From Mogibacterium neglectum (GTDB taxonomy: Bacteria; Bacillota; Clostridia; Peptostreptococcales; Anaerovoracaceae), in NCBI RefSeq assembly GCF_030644205.1, contig NZ_CP128647.1:558001-622000 (forward strand): 64,000 nt of DNA, written 5' to 3'. The notes under the pieces were generated by a model. It made no database searches. It was given only the letters and a program-made list of their open reading frames with translations, and was not told the DNA's origin. Positions 1-9,139 of the stretch are shown piece after piece. Positions within the stretch are counted from its first letter, which is position 1. Every line of letters starts with the position of its first letter. The translations under genes were made by a program, and so were the position numbers.

Positions 1-1
1 C

Positions 2-802
2 CGTGCACTGAGGCTGCGTCATGAGAGACTTCTCGGAACACCGTCTGACGTTGCACCTATACTTTGGCAGTATGGAGCGATTGCTAGGCTCAAGAAGGGC
101 GAGACGATTGACAAGCTGCTTTATAACGGATATTCGACCATCTCACTTGGATATGCTGGACTTTGTGAGATGTGCTACCGCATGGTAGGAAAGAGCCATA
201 CAACTGATGAAGGTAGAGAGTTTGCGCTAAAGGTTATGCAGAGACTCAACGACAAGTGTTCTGAATGGAAAGCAGCTGAAAACATCAGCTATTCCGTATA
301 TGGAACACCGATGGAGTCAACAACTTATAAGTTCGCTAAGGCTCTACAAAGAAGATTTGGAGTAATCCCTCACGTTACAGATAAGAACTACATAACTAAC
401 AGCTATCATGTTCATGTTGAAGAGGAAATCGATGCTTTCCAGAAGCTGAAGTTTGAGTCGGACTTCCAAAAACTATCTCCAGGTGGCGCTATTAGCTACG
501 TTGAAGTTCCTAACATGCAGGATAATATCCCAGCTATACTCGAGGTTATGAAGTATATCTACGAGAACATCATGTACGCTGAACTCAACACAAAGAGCGA
601 CTTCTGTGAAGAGTGTGGATACAGTGGTGAGATTAAAATCGTTGAAGATGCTGAAGGTAAGCTTGTGTGGGAGTGCCCAAATTGTGGAAATCGCAATCAG
701 GACAAGATGTCTGTAGCAAGAAGGACTTGTGGGTATATCGGAACACAGTTCTGGAATCAGGGAAGAACTCAGGAAATCAAGGACAGAGTTCTCCACCTAT
801 AA
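2..802 (+). CDS. nrdD: Anaerobic ribonucleoside-triphosphate reductase, C-terminal part (5' end outside window)
   Basis: Class III ribonucleotide reductase makes dNTPs from NTPs without oxygen, using a glycyl radical. The reading frame is open from base 2, so about 266 C-terminal residues are visible of a protein normally over 600. Seen here are the segment STISLGYAGLCEMCYRM, a zinc-type cysteine set (CEECGYSG and CPNCGN) and the glycyl-radical motif RTCGYIG near the C terminus, followed by NQGRTQEI. The activase nrdG lies 850 bp downstream, as is usual. The gene is complete at its 3' end and nothing looks broken in the visible part. Confidence 0.95.
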   Translation, partial: RALRLRHERLLGTPSDVAPILWQYGAIARLKKGETIDKLLYNGYSTISLGYAGLCEMCYRMVGKSHTTDEGREFALKVMQRLNDKCSEWKAAENISYSVYGTPMESTTYKFAKALQRRFGVIPHVTDKNYITNSYHVHVEEEIDAFQKLKFESDFQKLSPGGAISYVEVPNMQDNIPAILEVMKYIYENIMYAELNTKSDFCEECGYSGEIKIVEDAEGKLVWECPNCGNRNQDKMSVARRTCGYIGTQFWNQGRTQEIKDRVLHL

Positions 803-814
803 GAGAAAATTAAT

Positions 815-1561
815 ATGAAGAGACGATATTTGAGAAGCGTGAAACGCACTGAAGCTCACGTTGTAAGCATAGCTGGGGAAACTCTGGTCTATACCTTAGA
901 GCGTAAGAATGTGAGAAATATAAACCTGCGGATTAGACCAGATGCTTCTATATACGTCTCAGCACCTCATAGAGTGCCCTTAGCTGAGATTGAAGACTTC
1001 ATGATTAGTAAGGGCGCTTTTATTATGAATGCAATTGACCATATCAGAGATGCAAGAGCAGATATATCGAGATATGAAGACGGAAATAAAGCGTATTTCT
1101 TAGGCAGACCACTTGAGGTGAAGTTATCGCAAGGGCCGAGAGTTAATGTCTCTATAGATGGTGATTTCCTTTTCATCCAGATGCCAGAACCAACGAATGT
1201 TTCTGCTCGTATAGAGTTAGTGAAACGGTGGTATAGTAGGCAGGCAAGGGATATATTTATAAGTGCTTTGCATGATGTGTATGATGAATTTAGATGCGTT
1301 TATCAGGTCCCTTTTCCACATGTAACTATTAGACAGATGAAATCAAGATGGGGATCTTGCCGCCCTGATCTAGGCAAGATAACTCTAAATCTTCTGCTTG
1401 TGACTGCATCATACGAGGATCTGAGATATGTAGTGGTGCACGAGTTAGCTCATTTTATTGAGGGGAATCATTCGGAGGCATTTTGGGATGTTGTAAGACA
1501 ATTTGAACCGAACTATAAGGAGAGGAGACAGAGCCTTCGTAAACTCCCAACTAGGTGGTAG
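815..1561 (+). CDS. YgjP-like (DUF45) metal-dependent hydrolase family protein
   Basis: A 248-residue protein with the metallopeptidase-like motif HELAHF at residues 209-214 and a third histidine in EGNHSEAFW (about 219). This is the arrangement of the YgjP/DUF45 family, which resembles the WSS1/SprT metallopeptidases. The segment IRQMKSRWGSC just before the motif is also typical of the family. It starts 12 bp after nrdD and sits between nrdD and nrdG, so it is probably co-transcribed, but nothing ties it to nucleotide reduction. The true substrate is unknown for most members. The Shine-Dalgarno is weak (AAGAGAAAATTA), consistent with expression from the nrdD transcript. Confidence 0.85.
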   Translation: MKRRYLRSVKRTEAHVVSIAGETLVYTLERKNVRNINLRIRPDASIYVSAPHRVPLAEIEDFMISKGAFIMNAIDHIRDARADISRYEDGNKAYFLGRPLEVKLSQGPRVNVSIDGDFLFIQMPEPTNVSARIELVKRWYSRQARDIFISALHDVYDEFRCVYQVPFPHVTIRQMKSRWGSCRPDLGKITLNLLLVTASYEDLRYVVVHELAHFIEGNHSEAFWDVVRQFEPNYKERRQSLRKLPTRW

Positions 1562-1650
1562 GAATCCGAACAGAGTATGATTTTTAAGGCTTATAATAAT
1601 ACTGGTTATACGATATAATTGTATTAACAGAATGAAAAGAGAGTAAGAAA

Positions 1651-2172
1651 GTGTATTACGGAGAGATTAAAGATTGTGATATAGCCAATGGAATTGGTGT
1701 AAGGGTAAGCCTGTTCGTGTCAGGCTGTACAAATAGATGTCCTGGCTGTTTTCAGCCCCAGACTTGGGACTTTAATTACGGACAAGAATTCACCAAGGAG
1801 ACTGAAGACAAGATTATTGAGATGCTTAAGCCCGACTATATAACAGGGTTAACAGTTCTTGGGGGAGAGCCTTTCGAACCAGAAAACCAGGTGGTACTTG
1901 TGCCATTCCTTAAGCGCGTAAAAGAGATTTATCCTGATAAAACGATTTGGTCGTTTTCAGGGTTTGTGTTCGAAGATCTCATGAGAGAGGGCACGCACTG
2001 TCACACAGAAGTGACTATGGATATGCTTAATATGATTGACGTACTAATCGACGGTAGGTTCGAGCAAGAGCTTAAGAATATTCAGCTGAGATTTAGAGGA
2101 TCAGAGAATCAAAGGCTGATAGATATGAACAGAACTAGAGAAGAAGGAAGGGTTGTGCTCTGGGACGAATAG
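1651..2172 (+). CDS. nrdG: Anaerobic ribonucleotide reductase activating protein (radical SAM)
   Basis: NrdG uses SAM and a [4Fe-4S] cluster to put the glycyl radical on NrdD. The 173-residue protein has the radical SAM motif CxxxCxxC at C26, C30 and C33 (SGCTNRCPGCF), preceded by VRVSLFVSG and followed by LGGEPFEPEN, all typical. It starts with GTG; an upstream ATG at 1632 runs into a stop after four codons, so GTG with the purine-rich GAAAAGAGAG upstream is the sensible start. A TATAAT at 1614-1619 lacks a good -35 partner. The pairing with nrdD supports the call. Confidence 0.95.
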   Translation: MYYGEIKDCDIANGIGVRVSLFVSGCTNRCPGCFQPQTWDFNYGQEFTKETEDKIIEMLKPDYITGLTVLGGEPFEPENQVVLVPFLKRVKEIYPDKTIWSFSGFVFEDLMREGTHCHTEVTMDMLNMIDVLIDGRFEQELKNIQLRFRGSENQRLIDMNRTREEGRVVLWDE

Positions 2173-2193
2173 ACGTGATAGGGGGCTAGCCAC

Positions 2194-3765
2194 ATGAGTG
2201 CTTTAAAGACATTTGCAACATACGAGAAGAAGGAGCAGGTCAAGAATAGTATTGGGCGTTTGATGATTGCCGTCATAGCTATTGTAGCTGAAGTGCTGTT
2301 TATTGCTATGCTCATAAATCGTTTAAATGAAAAATACACCCTACTAGCCACATTATTCCGAATCGTCGCCTTAGCTATCGTCATAGCTATTTCGACAAAA
2401 TCTACGAGCGCATCCATTAAACTGCCGTGGGTTGTTCTCATCATGCTCAATCCGATCATAGGCGTTACAATATATTTTATGGTTGGGTTTTCTGGATCGA
2501 CTCGGAAGATGAGGATGAGATTCCAAAAAGTAGATGATGAGCTGTTTTCTCTACTAAGTGGTGACAAAGAGGTTCTTGAGGAGATTGGGGAGAGCGACCT
2601 AGGTGTTGCTAATATCTTTAGGTATATTTCGCGTAAAGCGTTATTCCCTGCTTATCGCGATTCAAATATAGAGTTTTACGGCGAAGCTAGAACAGCTCTT
2701 AATGCGCAGAAGGAAGCCATGAGAAAAGCGGAACATTTCATCTTTATGGAATATCACGCTATTGAAGATTCAGCGGCATTTGCAGGAATAAAGGAGATTC
2801 TAGCAGAGAAGGCGGCAGAGGGTGTTGAGGTTAGAATCATTTACGATGATGTCGGAAGTGTCGGTTTTCTCGACAGTAGCTTTATAAAACGTCTTAATGT
2901 TTTAGGTATTAAATGCAGAGTTTTCAACCCTGTTGTACCGATAGCCAATGTCTTTCTGAATAACCGCGATCACCGCAAGATCACAGTTGTGGATGGGAAG
3001 GTTGGCTTTACAGGTGGATATAATCTTGCAAATGAGTATTTTAAGCTGACCAGGCCATATGGTGATTGGAAGGATTCCGGTGTTAGAATTGAGGGAAATG
3101 CCGTACACAATCTAACGATGATGTTTCTGGAAATTTGGAATGCGACCAAGACTCATGATACGAAGGATTTGAACTACTCTAAATACATGCCGGATGTTGA
3201 ACTCGATAGTAAGGAGGATGGTTGCTTTATTCAGCCTTATGGGGATACACCGCTTGACCATGAACATGTTGGGGAAAACGTTTATCTCAATATAATAAAC
3301 AATGCTGATGAGTATGTGTGGTTTATGATCCCTTATCTCATAATTACAGATGAAATGAACAAGGCATTGACTCTTGCTGCATCGAGAGGTGTTGATGTAA
3401 GAATAATTACGCCGGGAATTCCAGATAAACCTGCGACCTATGCTGTGACAAGATCATATTATTCAAGGCTTGTAAGAGACGGTGTTAGGATATACGAATA
3501 CACTCCAGGTTTTTGTCACGCAAAACAATGCATAGCCGATGATGAACTAGCTACCTGCGGAACTATTAATCTGGACTATAGGAGCTTTTTCCATCACTTT
3601 GAAAATGGTGTATTAATGTACAACTGCAAAGCAGTTCATGACATAAAGGCAGATTTTGATGATACTCTTACAAAATGCCTAGAAGTGACAGATAGATATG
3701 TAGAGGGAAAGAGATCTCTAAATGTATTTAGACAGATTCTCAGGCTCTTTTCTGTTCTAATGTAG
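2194..3765 (+). CDS. cls: Cardiolipin synthase
   Basis: A 523-residue membrane enzyme that condenses two phosphatidylglycerols to cardiolipin and glycerol. Two or three transmembrane segments occupy roughly residues 20-100. Two phospholipase D HxK motifs follow: HRKITVVDG near residue 260 with GGYNLANEY, and HAKQCIADD near residue 441 with the usual GTINLDYRSF. Both HKD motifs are intact. Length and order match the bacterial Cls family. It begins 21 bp after nrdG and ends before a shared convergent terminator with pepT. Confidence 0.93.
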   Translation: MSALKTFATYEKKEQVKNSIGRLMIAVIAIVAEVLFIAMLINRLNEKYTLLATLFRIVALAIVIAISTKSTSASIKLPWVVLIMLNPIIGVTIYFMVGFSGSTRKMRMRFQKVDDELFSLLSGDKEVLEEIGESDLGVANIFRYISRKALFPAYRDSNIEFYGEARTALNAQKEAMRKAEHFIFMEYHAIEDSAAFAGIKEILAEKAAEGVEVRIIYDDVGSVGFLDSSFIKRLNVLGIKCRVFNPVVPIANVFLNNRDHRKITVVDGKVGFTGGYNLANEYFKLTRPYGDWKDSGVRIEGNAVHNLTMMFLEIWNATKTHDTKDLNYSKYMPDVELDSKEDGCFIQPYGDTPLDHEHVGENVYLNIINNADEYVWFMIPYLIITDEMNKALTLAASRGVDVRIITPGIPDKPATYAVTRSYYSRLVRDGVRIYEYTPGFCHAKQCIADDELATCGTINLDYRSFFHHFENGVLMYNCKAVHDIKADFDDTLTKCLEVTDRYVEGKRSLNVFRQILRLFSVLM

Positions 3766-3783
3766 GATGGTTAGAACAAATTT

Positions 3784-3849
3784 AAAGCGGTTAGGTAACA
3801 TGAAACATGTCCGAGAAATGGGACGTATCAATCCTAACCGCTTTTTCTT
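3784..3849. terminator. Bidirectional terminator between cls and pepT
   Basis: A perfect 12-bp stem, AAAGCGGTTAGG at 3784-3795 with CCTAACCGCTTT at 3833-3844, is followed by TTTTCTTT. The loop is long (37 nt) and holds a smaller GTCC/GGAC pairing. On the minus strand the stem is followed by TAAATTTGT. It lies between two convergent genes, so it probably stops both. Confidence 0.8.
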
Positions 3850-3879
3850 TAAAACAATACAATATCTGAATAAATCAGA

Positions 3880-5097
3880 TTATGCTTCTTTTACAAATTC
3901 ATTGATGAGAGCTTTTATAACTGCTACACCTGTCTCCATGCCCTCTATAGTTATATGCTCATAAGGACCATGAAATGCATGTCCACCAGTACCTAGGTTT
4001 GGACAAGGCAGTCCCATAAAACTGAGGTTGGCGCCATCTGTACCGCCTCTAACTGGAATAACTAGAGGTTCTACACCTGCTGCTTTACAAGCTTTCCTAG
4101 CATTTTCAATAGCATCTGGATACTTTTCAAGTACCTCAGCCATATTCCTATACTGTTCTTTAATCTCGAGCTTTATAGTTCCTTCTCCGTATTTTTCGTT
4201 AAGGAACTTCTCAGCCATCTTCATTGTATCCTGCCTGTTAGCAAACTTAGATGCGTCGTGATCCCTGACAATGTAAGTCATATTCGCATCGCTTACAGTT
4301 CCGTTTACAGATATTAAGTGATAGAAACCTTCATGGTCTTCGGTTCTCTCAGGGCGTTCAGCTGCAGGAAGTAGTGAATCAAATTCCATTGCAACAAGTG
4401 ATGCATTAATCATAACGTCCTTTGCTGAACCAGGATGGACATTCTCTCCCTTTACATAAACCTTTGCTGTAGCAGCATTAAATGTTTCATATTGAACTTC
4501 GCCCTCGGTTGAGCCGTCTAGCGTATATCCATACTTTGCGTCAAATTTTGCAACATCAAAGTGCGCTGTTCCTCTTCCAATCTCTTCATCTGGAGTAAAT
4601 GCTATAGAGATAGGACCGTGATCGAATTCATTTATATGTTCAACTACAGTCATAATCTCAGCGATTCCGGCTTTATCATCAGCACCGAGCACTGTCGTTC
4701 CATCTGTTGTTATTAAGGTGCGACCCTTCAAGTCCTTAAGATGAGGGAAAACTTCCGGATCAAGGATAAGTCCGCTGTCGCCGAGTTCTACGACTCCGCC
4801 ATCATAATTTTCGATAATCTGTGGATTTGCATCGTGATCGCAATAGTCGCTTACTGTATCCATATGTGAGCAAAATCCGATAGCTGTTACATTTTCTTTT
4901 CCCGGAGTAGCTGGTATGTGTCCGTATACGTAACAATATTCGTCACATGCTGCGTCCTCGACACCTAAATCTTTTAGTTCCTCAACTAATGCATGCGCTA
5001 GTGAAAATTGACACTGGCTTGAAGGGAATGTTTCGCTATTATCGTCACTTGGGGTGCGGTAAGAAACATATTTTAATAATCTTTCATGTACTTTCAT
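3880..5097 (-). CDS. pepT: Peptidase T (tripeptide aminopeptidase, M20B)
   Basis: A cytoplasmic zinc aminopeptidase that removes N-terminal residues from tripeptides. The 405 residues show the M20 zinc and catalytic motifs in order: GFCSHMDTV, GADDKAG, FTPDEEIGRG, the dimerisation-domain segment HPGSAK, and GGTDGANLSFMGLPCPN with GTGGHAFHG near the C terminus. Length is normal for PepT. The start has an excellent AAGGAGG eight bases upstream. Its 5' intergenic region is shared with divergent yitT. Confidence 0.94.
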   Translation of the reverse strand: MKVHERLLKYVSYRTPSDDNSETFPSSQCQFSLAHALVEELKDLGVEDAACDEYCYVYGHIPATPGKENVTAIGFCSHMDTVSDYCDHDANPQIIENYDGGVVELGDSGLILDPEVFPHLKDLKGRTLITTDGTTVLGADDKAGIAEIMTVVEHINEFDHGPISIAFTPDEEIGRGTAHFDVAKFDAKYGYTLDGSTEGEVQYETFNAATAKVYVKGENVHPGSAKDVMINASLVAMEFDSLLPAAERPERTEDHEGFYHLISVNGTVSDANMTYIVRDHDASKFANRQDTMKMAEKFLNEKYGEGTIKLEIKEQYRNMAEVLEKYPDAIENARKACKAAGVEPLVIPVRGGTDGANLSFMGLPCPNLGTGGHAFHGPYEHITIEGMETGVAVIKALINEFVKEA

Positions 5098-5178
5098 AGA
5101 AGGCCTCCTTATGAAACCGAATCTAAATGTAAATAATATAATTTATATTATCACATACGAGATATGGTAACAAATATT

Positions 5179-5194
5179 AACTACTTAGGTAGTT
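5179..5194. promoter_or_regulatory. Small inverted repeat upstream of pepT
   Basis: AACTAC-TTAG-GTAGTT is a perfect 6-bp inverted repeat about 80 bp upstream of the pepT start, inside the 321-bp pepT/yitT divergent region. It is the size of a half-turn operator, but no regulator can be assigned. It could be chance in AT-rich DNA. Confidence 0.3.
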
Positions 5195-5268
5195 GATAAA
5201 AGTGCAACAAGTTGACGATAAGAATAAAGATATAATAAAAAATTCACTTTATAATATTCTCTGAAATC

Positions 5269-5298
5269 TTGACATTTTCCGATATCTGATGATATATT
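5269..5298 (+). promoter_or_regulatory. Sigma-70-type promoter for the YitT gene
   Basis: TTGACA at 5269-5274 and TATATT at 5293-5298, spacer 18 bp, about 120 bp upstream of the yitT-family start. The perfect -35 makes it the best promoter in the 321-bp region between pepT and this gene. The remaining DNA there is AT-rich and I see no gene in it. Confidence 0.6.
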
Positions 5299-5418
5299 AT
5301 TTTGTTGTACACAGTTATTTTTTAGGCTGTTTACAAAGTTTATGCTTTAAGTTTGATGACGAATTATAGACTGAAGAAAGGGTTATGAGTGACCTGAGGG
5401 GACTCGAAAAGGTGGATT

Positions 5419-6336
5419 ATGAGAAATGCTTCCAAGGTGGGACTAGAAGTGCTTCAAATAGTTGTTGGAAATGCGTTAAGTGCCTTTGCTATTGCTTGTT
5501 TTGCCTTGCCGTATGGGATGGTAGTTTCGGGATTAGCAGGTGTTGGACGTATGACCAATCATTATTTCGGTCTTAGTGTGTCAGGGACGGTACTTGTAAT
5601 TAACGTTATTCTTTTTGTAATCGGAACATGGGCTCTGGGTAAAAAGTTTGCAGCATCTATCGTGTTAGGAACAGTGTTATTCCCAGTATTTTTGGGAATA
5701 TTTCAGAAAGCTACGATGCTTCATCATCTTGTAGATGACCCGCTGCTCGCAGCCATATGTGCTGGTGTTATCGATGGAATAGGATTAGGGCTTATCCTTA
5801 GGGTTGGTGGTTCTACAGGTGGAATAGACGTCCCACCACTGATTCTAAATAGAAAATTCGGCGTTAAAATCGCACCGATCATGTATGCCATTGACTTTGT
5901 AATCTTTATGATGCAGATTCCGGTAACAAAGACCAACGGAATAATCCTAGGAATTCTGTATGCGCTGATTTATAGCGTGTGCATGAACAAGATGATTCTG
6001 CTCGGGCAGGGTGGTGTACAGCTCATGATTTTTACAAGGAAAATCAAAGAAATCAATGAGAAGATACTGCAGCTAGGGTTTGGCACGACAATCATGCACG
6101 CTACAGGTGGATATCTACAGTCTGAACAGGATTTAGTATACTGCGTAGTTGGTAGCAGAAATCTCAACAAAGTGAAGCAGGCGGCTCTTGCAATAGATAA
6201 AAATGCTTTTATCACTATAACTAATGTCAGCGAAGTAAATGGCAATGGCTTTACCACATGGTTTAGTGATGAAGATTATGTACCTAAGGTTGCAGAGCGT
6301 CGTCAAGGAATTGATCTTACACAAAAAGAGGAGTGA
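5419..6336 (+). CDS. YitT family membrane protein (DUF161/DUF2179)
   Basis: A 305-residue protein with about five hydrophobic segments in residues 8-205 (the YitT_membrane domain; note VSGLAGVGRM and RVGGSTGGIDV) and a soluble C-terminal DUF2179 domain from about residue 215 (GATIMHATGGY-like region GTTIMHATGGY, then YCVVGSRNLNKVK and ITITNVSEVNG). Function is not established for the family; membrane transport or sensing is a guess. The Shine-Dalgarno AAGGTGG precedes the ATG; an alternative overlapping frame starting at 5385 has no family resemblance. It ends 12 bp before the YheO-type regulator, so the two are probably one operon. Confidence 0.88.
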   Translation: MRNASKVGLEVLQIVVGNALSAFAIACFALPYGMVVSGLAGVGRMTNHYFGLSVSGTVLVINVILFVIGTWALGKKFAASIVLGTVLFPVFLGIFQKATMLHHLVDDPLLAAICAGVIDGIGLGLILRVGGSTGGIDVPPLILNRKFGVKIAPIMYAIDFVIFMMQIPVTKTNGIILGILYALIYSVCMNKMILLGQGGVQLMIFTRKIKEINEKILQLGFGTTIMHATGGYLQSEQDLVYCVVGSRNLNKVKQAALAIDKNAFITITNVSEVNGNGFTTWFSDEDYVPKVAERRQGIDLTQKEE

Positions 6337-6348
6337 AATAAATTAGAT

Positions 6349-7039
6349 ATGACTCAGGAAGAACGGTTAGATATATTAGCACAGGTTGCTGCTGGAATCG
6401 CTAAGCTTATGGGCAGCGATACAGAGGTTGTACTTCATGATTTGACTAAAAGAGAAATCATTTTTATGCATAACAACAACATCACTGGTAGGGAGAGAAG
6501 CTATAGAATAAACCCTGGGGTATATGATGTTATTAACAACCTCGCTGATGGAGAAGGACATCTGATAGGATATGCAAGTAAGTCAGCGCATGGTAAGAAG
6601 CTTCGCGCATCACATTTCATGTTTATGGATGAGGAGAACAATCCTGCAGCGATGATTTGCATAAATCAAGATCCTTCTAAGGTTCAAGACATTATTAACT
6701 ATTTAAGCGAATCGATTAAGATTCACGATGTTGAGGAGCCGATAGCTGATGATTCGGCATACTCTATTAATGACGAGGATTATATGCAGAATGTGATGAA
6801 GGATACTATACTTAAGACTTAAGTCGATAAAGCAGTTTGATCCAAACCAGATAAATACTAAAGAAGGCAAGCTTAAGCTTCTGAGTAAGTTCAAGTTCCA
6901 GGGGGTTTTCTCCGTAAAGGAGGCTGTCCCATTTATCTGTGAAACTTTATCTATATCCCAGGCGACACTATATAATTACCTTCGTGAGATAAGGGATGAA
7001 GAGGGGCGCGAACCATACAACGAACTCAAGCTAAGATAG
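6349..7039 (+). pseudogene. YheO/DauR-type transcriptional regulator, frameshifted between sensor and DNA-binding domains
   Basis: The first open frame (6349-6822, 157 residues) encodes a YheO-like PAS domain: VVLHDLTKREIIFMHN and MICINQD near the end are typical. The protein stops right where the family continues into a C-terminal helix-turn-helix. That domain is present in the +1 frame from about 6824 to a stop at 7037-7039, reading SIKQFDPNQI, then LLSKFKFQGVFSVKEAV and SISQATLYNYLREI, an obvious DNA-binding end. One extra base near 6812-6823 (ACT TAA G) would explain it. It may be a true pseudogene, a sequencing or assembly error, or, less likely, a programmed +1 shift at the stop codon. 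Confidence 0.85.
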
Positions 7040-7110
7040 CATGACAAGTACTATGTAATTAAGGTACAGCTAAGCAATTAAGTATATAAGAAGTTATGAA
7101 TAACATTATG

Positions 7111-7142
7111 GGCGATCGGAAGTAATCCGGTTGCCTTTTTTT
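7111..7142 (+). terminator. Rho-independent terminator after the YheO-type gene
   Basis: Stem GGCGATCGGA (7111-7120) with TCCGGTTGCC (7126-7135), 10 pairs including G-U, loop AGTAA, then seven T. It ends the YitT/regulator unit. The 200 bp that follow are AT-rich and hold only the fhs promoter elements. Confidence 0.88.
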
Positions 7143-7245
7143 GCCACAGAGAATATGAATAGAAGCAAATCCCCATAACAAAATATATATAAAATATGTT
7201 TATATGCGATAAAATCATTAAATAATTTAATCACACTTAATGATA

Positions 7246-7303
7246 TTGTATAGGAATATGAACATGAAGTATAATGACCATATATCTATATATCTAGATA
7301 TAT
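7246..7303 (+). promoter_or_regulatory. Probable fhs promoter with downstream 16-bp palindrome
   Basis: TTGTAT (7246-7251) and TATAAT (7270-7275) are 18 bp apart. Thirteen bp after the -10 lies ATATATCTAGATATAT (7288-7303), a perfect 16-bp palindrome that would sit at the start of the transcript and could be an operator. A TTGACA at 7309-7314 has no -10 in the room left before the start codon. Confidence 0.45.
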
Positions 7304-7341
7304 GCTTTTGACACATATGTTTATATTTGTGGAGGAATGTT

Positions 7342-9012
7342 ATGAAGAAAGATGTTGAAATTGCTCAGGAAGCAAAAATGCTTCCGATTACAGAAGTTGC
7401 AAAAGTGCTCGATATCCCTAGCGATGAGCTTGAGCAATATGGAAAATACAAAGCTAAACTTTCTTATTCGTACATTAAGGAAAACATGAATAAGAAAGAC
7501 GGAAAGCTGGTGCTAGTTACCGCGATAAATCCTACTCCGGCAGGAGAAGGAAAGACGACCACTAACGTGGGGCTTTCTATGGCACTTAGCAGGCTTGGTA
7601 AAAAGACCGTTACAACTCTTCGCGAGCCTTCATTAGGACCTTGCTTCGGAGTTAAAGGTGGCGCAGCTGGTGGTGGATACTCTCAAGTAGTACCAATGGA
7701 TGATATCAATCTGCATTTTACAGGTGACTTCCATGCTATCACTTCCGCTCACAGCCTGCTTGCAGCACTACTTGATAATCATATTCACCAGGGTAACAAG
7801 CTCGGAATAGTTACCAAGAGAATTGTATGGAAACGCGTTGTTGATATGAATGATCGTGCCCTACGTAATATCGTTATCGGCCTAGGCGGTAAAGGCGATG
7901 GCGTAACACGTGAGAACGGATTTGATATCACAGTTGCTTCTGAAATTATGGCTATACTTTGCCTTGCTTCTGACCTTGATGATCTCAAGGAAAGGTTATC
8001 AAAGATGGTAGTTGCTTACAACTATGATGGAGAGGCTGTAACCGCTGGTGACTTGGAAGCCACAGGAGCTATGGCGTTGTTGCTTAAGGATGCAATTAAG
8101 CCTAACCTAGTTCAGACACTAGATAACACACCAGCATTCATACACGGTGGACCGTTTGCCAACATAGCTCACGGCTGCAACTCTGTAGTAGCAACGAAGA
8201 CTGCGTTAAAACTCGGCGATTATGTGATTACGGAGGCTGGTTTTGGTGCTGACCTTGGAGCTGAAAAGTTCTTTGATATCAAGTGCAGATACGCTGGACT
8301 CAAGCCGGACTGCGTAGTGATAGTTGCGACAGTTCGTGCACTCAAGATGAACGGTGGAGTAGCTAAGGATAACCTTGCTGAGGAGAATTTAGAAGCACTA
8401 AATGCAGGTTCTTCTAACATGATTAGACATATCGAGAACGTTGCTAAATTCGGCGTTCCGTCAGTAGTAGCAATCAATAGATTCCCAACTGATACAGAGG
8501 CTGAACTTGAGCTTCTCGATAAGATTTGCGAAGAGTACGGAGTGAAGGTTGTTCTATCCGAAGTATTTGCAAAGGGAGCTGAAGGTGGAATGGAGCTAGC
8601 TGAAGAAGTAATTAGAATCTGCGAAGAGGGCAAGGCAGACTTCAAGCCTCTATATGATCTAGAGCTTTCTATCGAAGAGAAGATGGAAAAGATTGCAAAG
8701 GAAATTTACCGTGCAGACGGAGTTGATTTCACTGCAGCAGCTCAGAAGCAGATCAAGGAGCTTGCTAAGTTAGGCTACGATAAACTACCAATTTGCGTTG
8801 CAAAGACTCAGTATTCATTCTCTGATGATGCAACACTTCTCGGTGCACCTACAGGATTCAGAATCACTGTTAGAGAACTGAAGGTGTCCGCTGGAGCAGG
8901 ATTTATAGTTGCTCTTACAGGATCAATCATGACCATGCCAGGTCTGCCTAAGGTACCTGCGGCAAACGGTATGGATGTTCTATCTGATGGAACTATCATA
9001 GGACTATCATAA
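7342..9012 (+). CDS. fhs: Formate-tetrahydrofolate ligase
   Basis: Makes 10-formyl-THF from formate, THF and ATP, feeding one-carbon metabolism. The 556 residues show the P-loop-like [12 protein letters not shown] near residue 66, [20 protein letters not shown] and FTGDFHAI, all diagnostic. The start is ATG 7342 with GGAGG seven bases upstream; a TTG at 7327 in frame lies before that ribosome binding site and is not used. Length matches the family (about 556). No other folate genes are adjacent, so its role (purine synthesis, serine/glycine or acetogenic-type flux) cannot be told from context. Confidence 0.97.
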   Translation: MKKDVEIAQEAKMLPITEVAKVLDIPSDELEQYGKYKAKLSYSYIKENMNKKDGKLVLVTAINPTPAGEGKTTTNVGLSMALSRLGKKTVTTLREPSLGPCFGVKGGAAGGGYSQVVPMDDINLHFTGDFHAITSAHSLLAALLDNHIHQGNKLGIVTKRIVWKRVVDMNDRALRNIVIGLGGKGDGVTRENGFDITVASEIMAILCLASDLDDLKERLSKMVVAYNYDGEAVTAGDLEATGAMALLLKDAIKPNLVQTLDNTPAFIHGGPFANIAHGCNSVVATKTALKLGDYVITEAGFGADLGAEKFFDIKCRYAGLKPDCVVIVATVRALKMNGGVAKDNLAEENLEALNAGSSNMIRHIENVAKFGVPSVVAINRFPTDTEAELELLDKICEEYGVKVVLSEVFAKGAEGGMELAEEVIRICEEGKADFKPLYDLELSIEEKMEKIAKEIYRADGVDFTAAAQKQIKELAKLGYDKLPICVAKTQYSFSDDATLLGAPTGFRITVRELKVSAGAGFIVALTGSIMTMPGLPKVPAANGMDVLSDGTIIGLS

Positions 9013-9070
9013 GAAATAAGCTGATTATGCACCAGATTATTGAGTTAGGCTTTTGGCTACACGTATCTAG

Positions 9071-9079
9071 TGCTATAAT
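9071..9079 (+). promoter_or_regulatory. Extended -10 promoter for the aminopeptidase P gene
   Basis: TGCTATAAT matches the extended -10 form TGnTATAAT exactly, 61 bp upstream of the start codon. The -35 region is poor (TTTTGG at 9051-9056, spacer 17), as is normal for this promoter class. Confidence 0.55.
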
Positions 9080-9139
9080 CGATTTAAGACATTATTAGTA
9101 AATATTATATTTAATTGTTCATTTGAAAGGAGACTTTAA

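Noticed and set aside
3767-3964. 65-codon frame after cls
   Set aside because: It covers the convergent terminator and the end of pepT; no ribosome binding site.
5212-5236. TTGACG...TATAAT pair upstream of the YitT gene
   Set aside because: Spacer is only 13 bp; the TTGACA-18-TATATT pair at 5269-5298 is better.
6800-6830. Programmed +1 frameshifting in the YheO-type gene as the main explanation
   Set aside because: ACT-TAA lacks a good slippery P-site pairing and no stimulatory Shine-Dalgarno is at the right distance; an indel or error is simpler.
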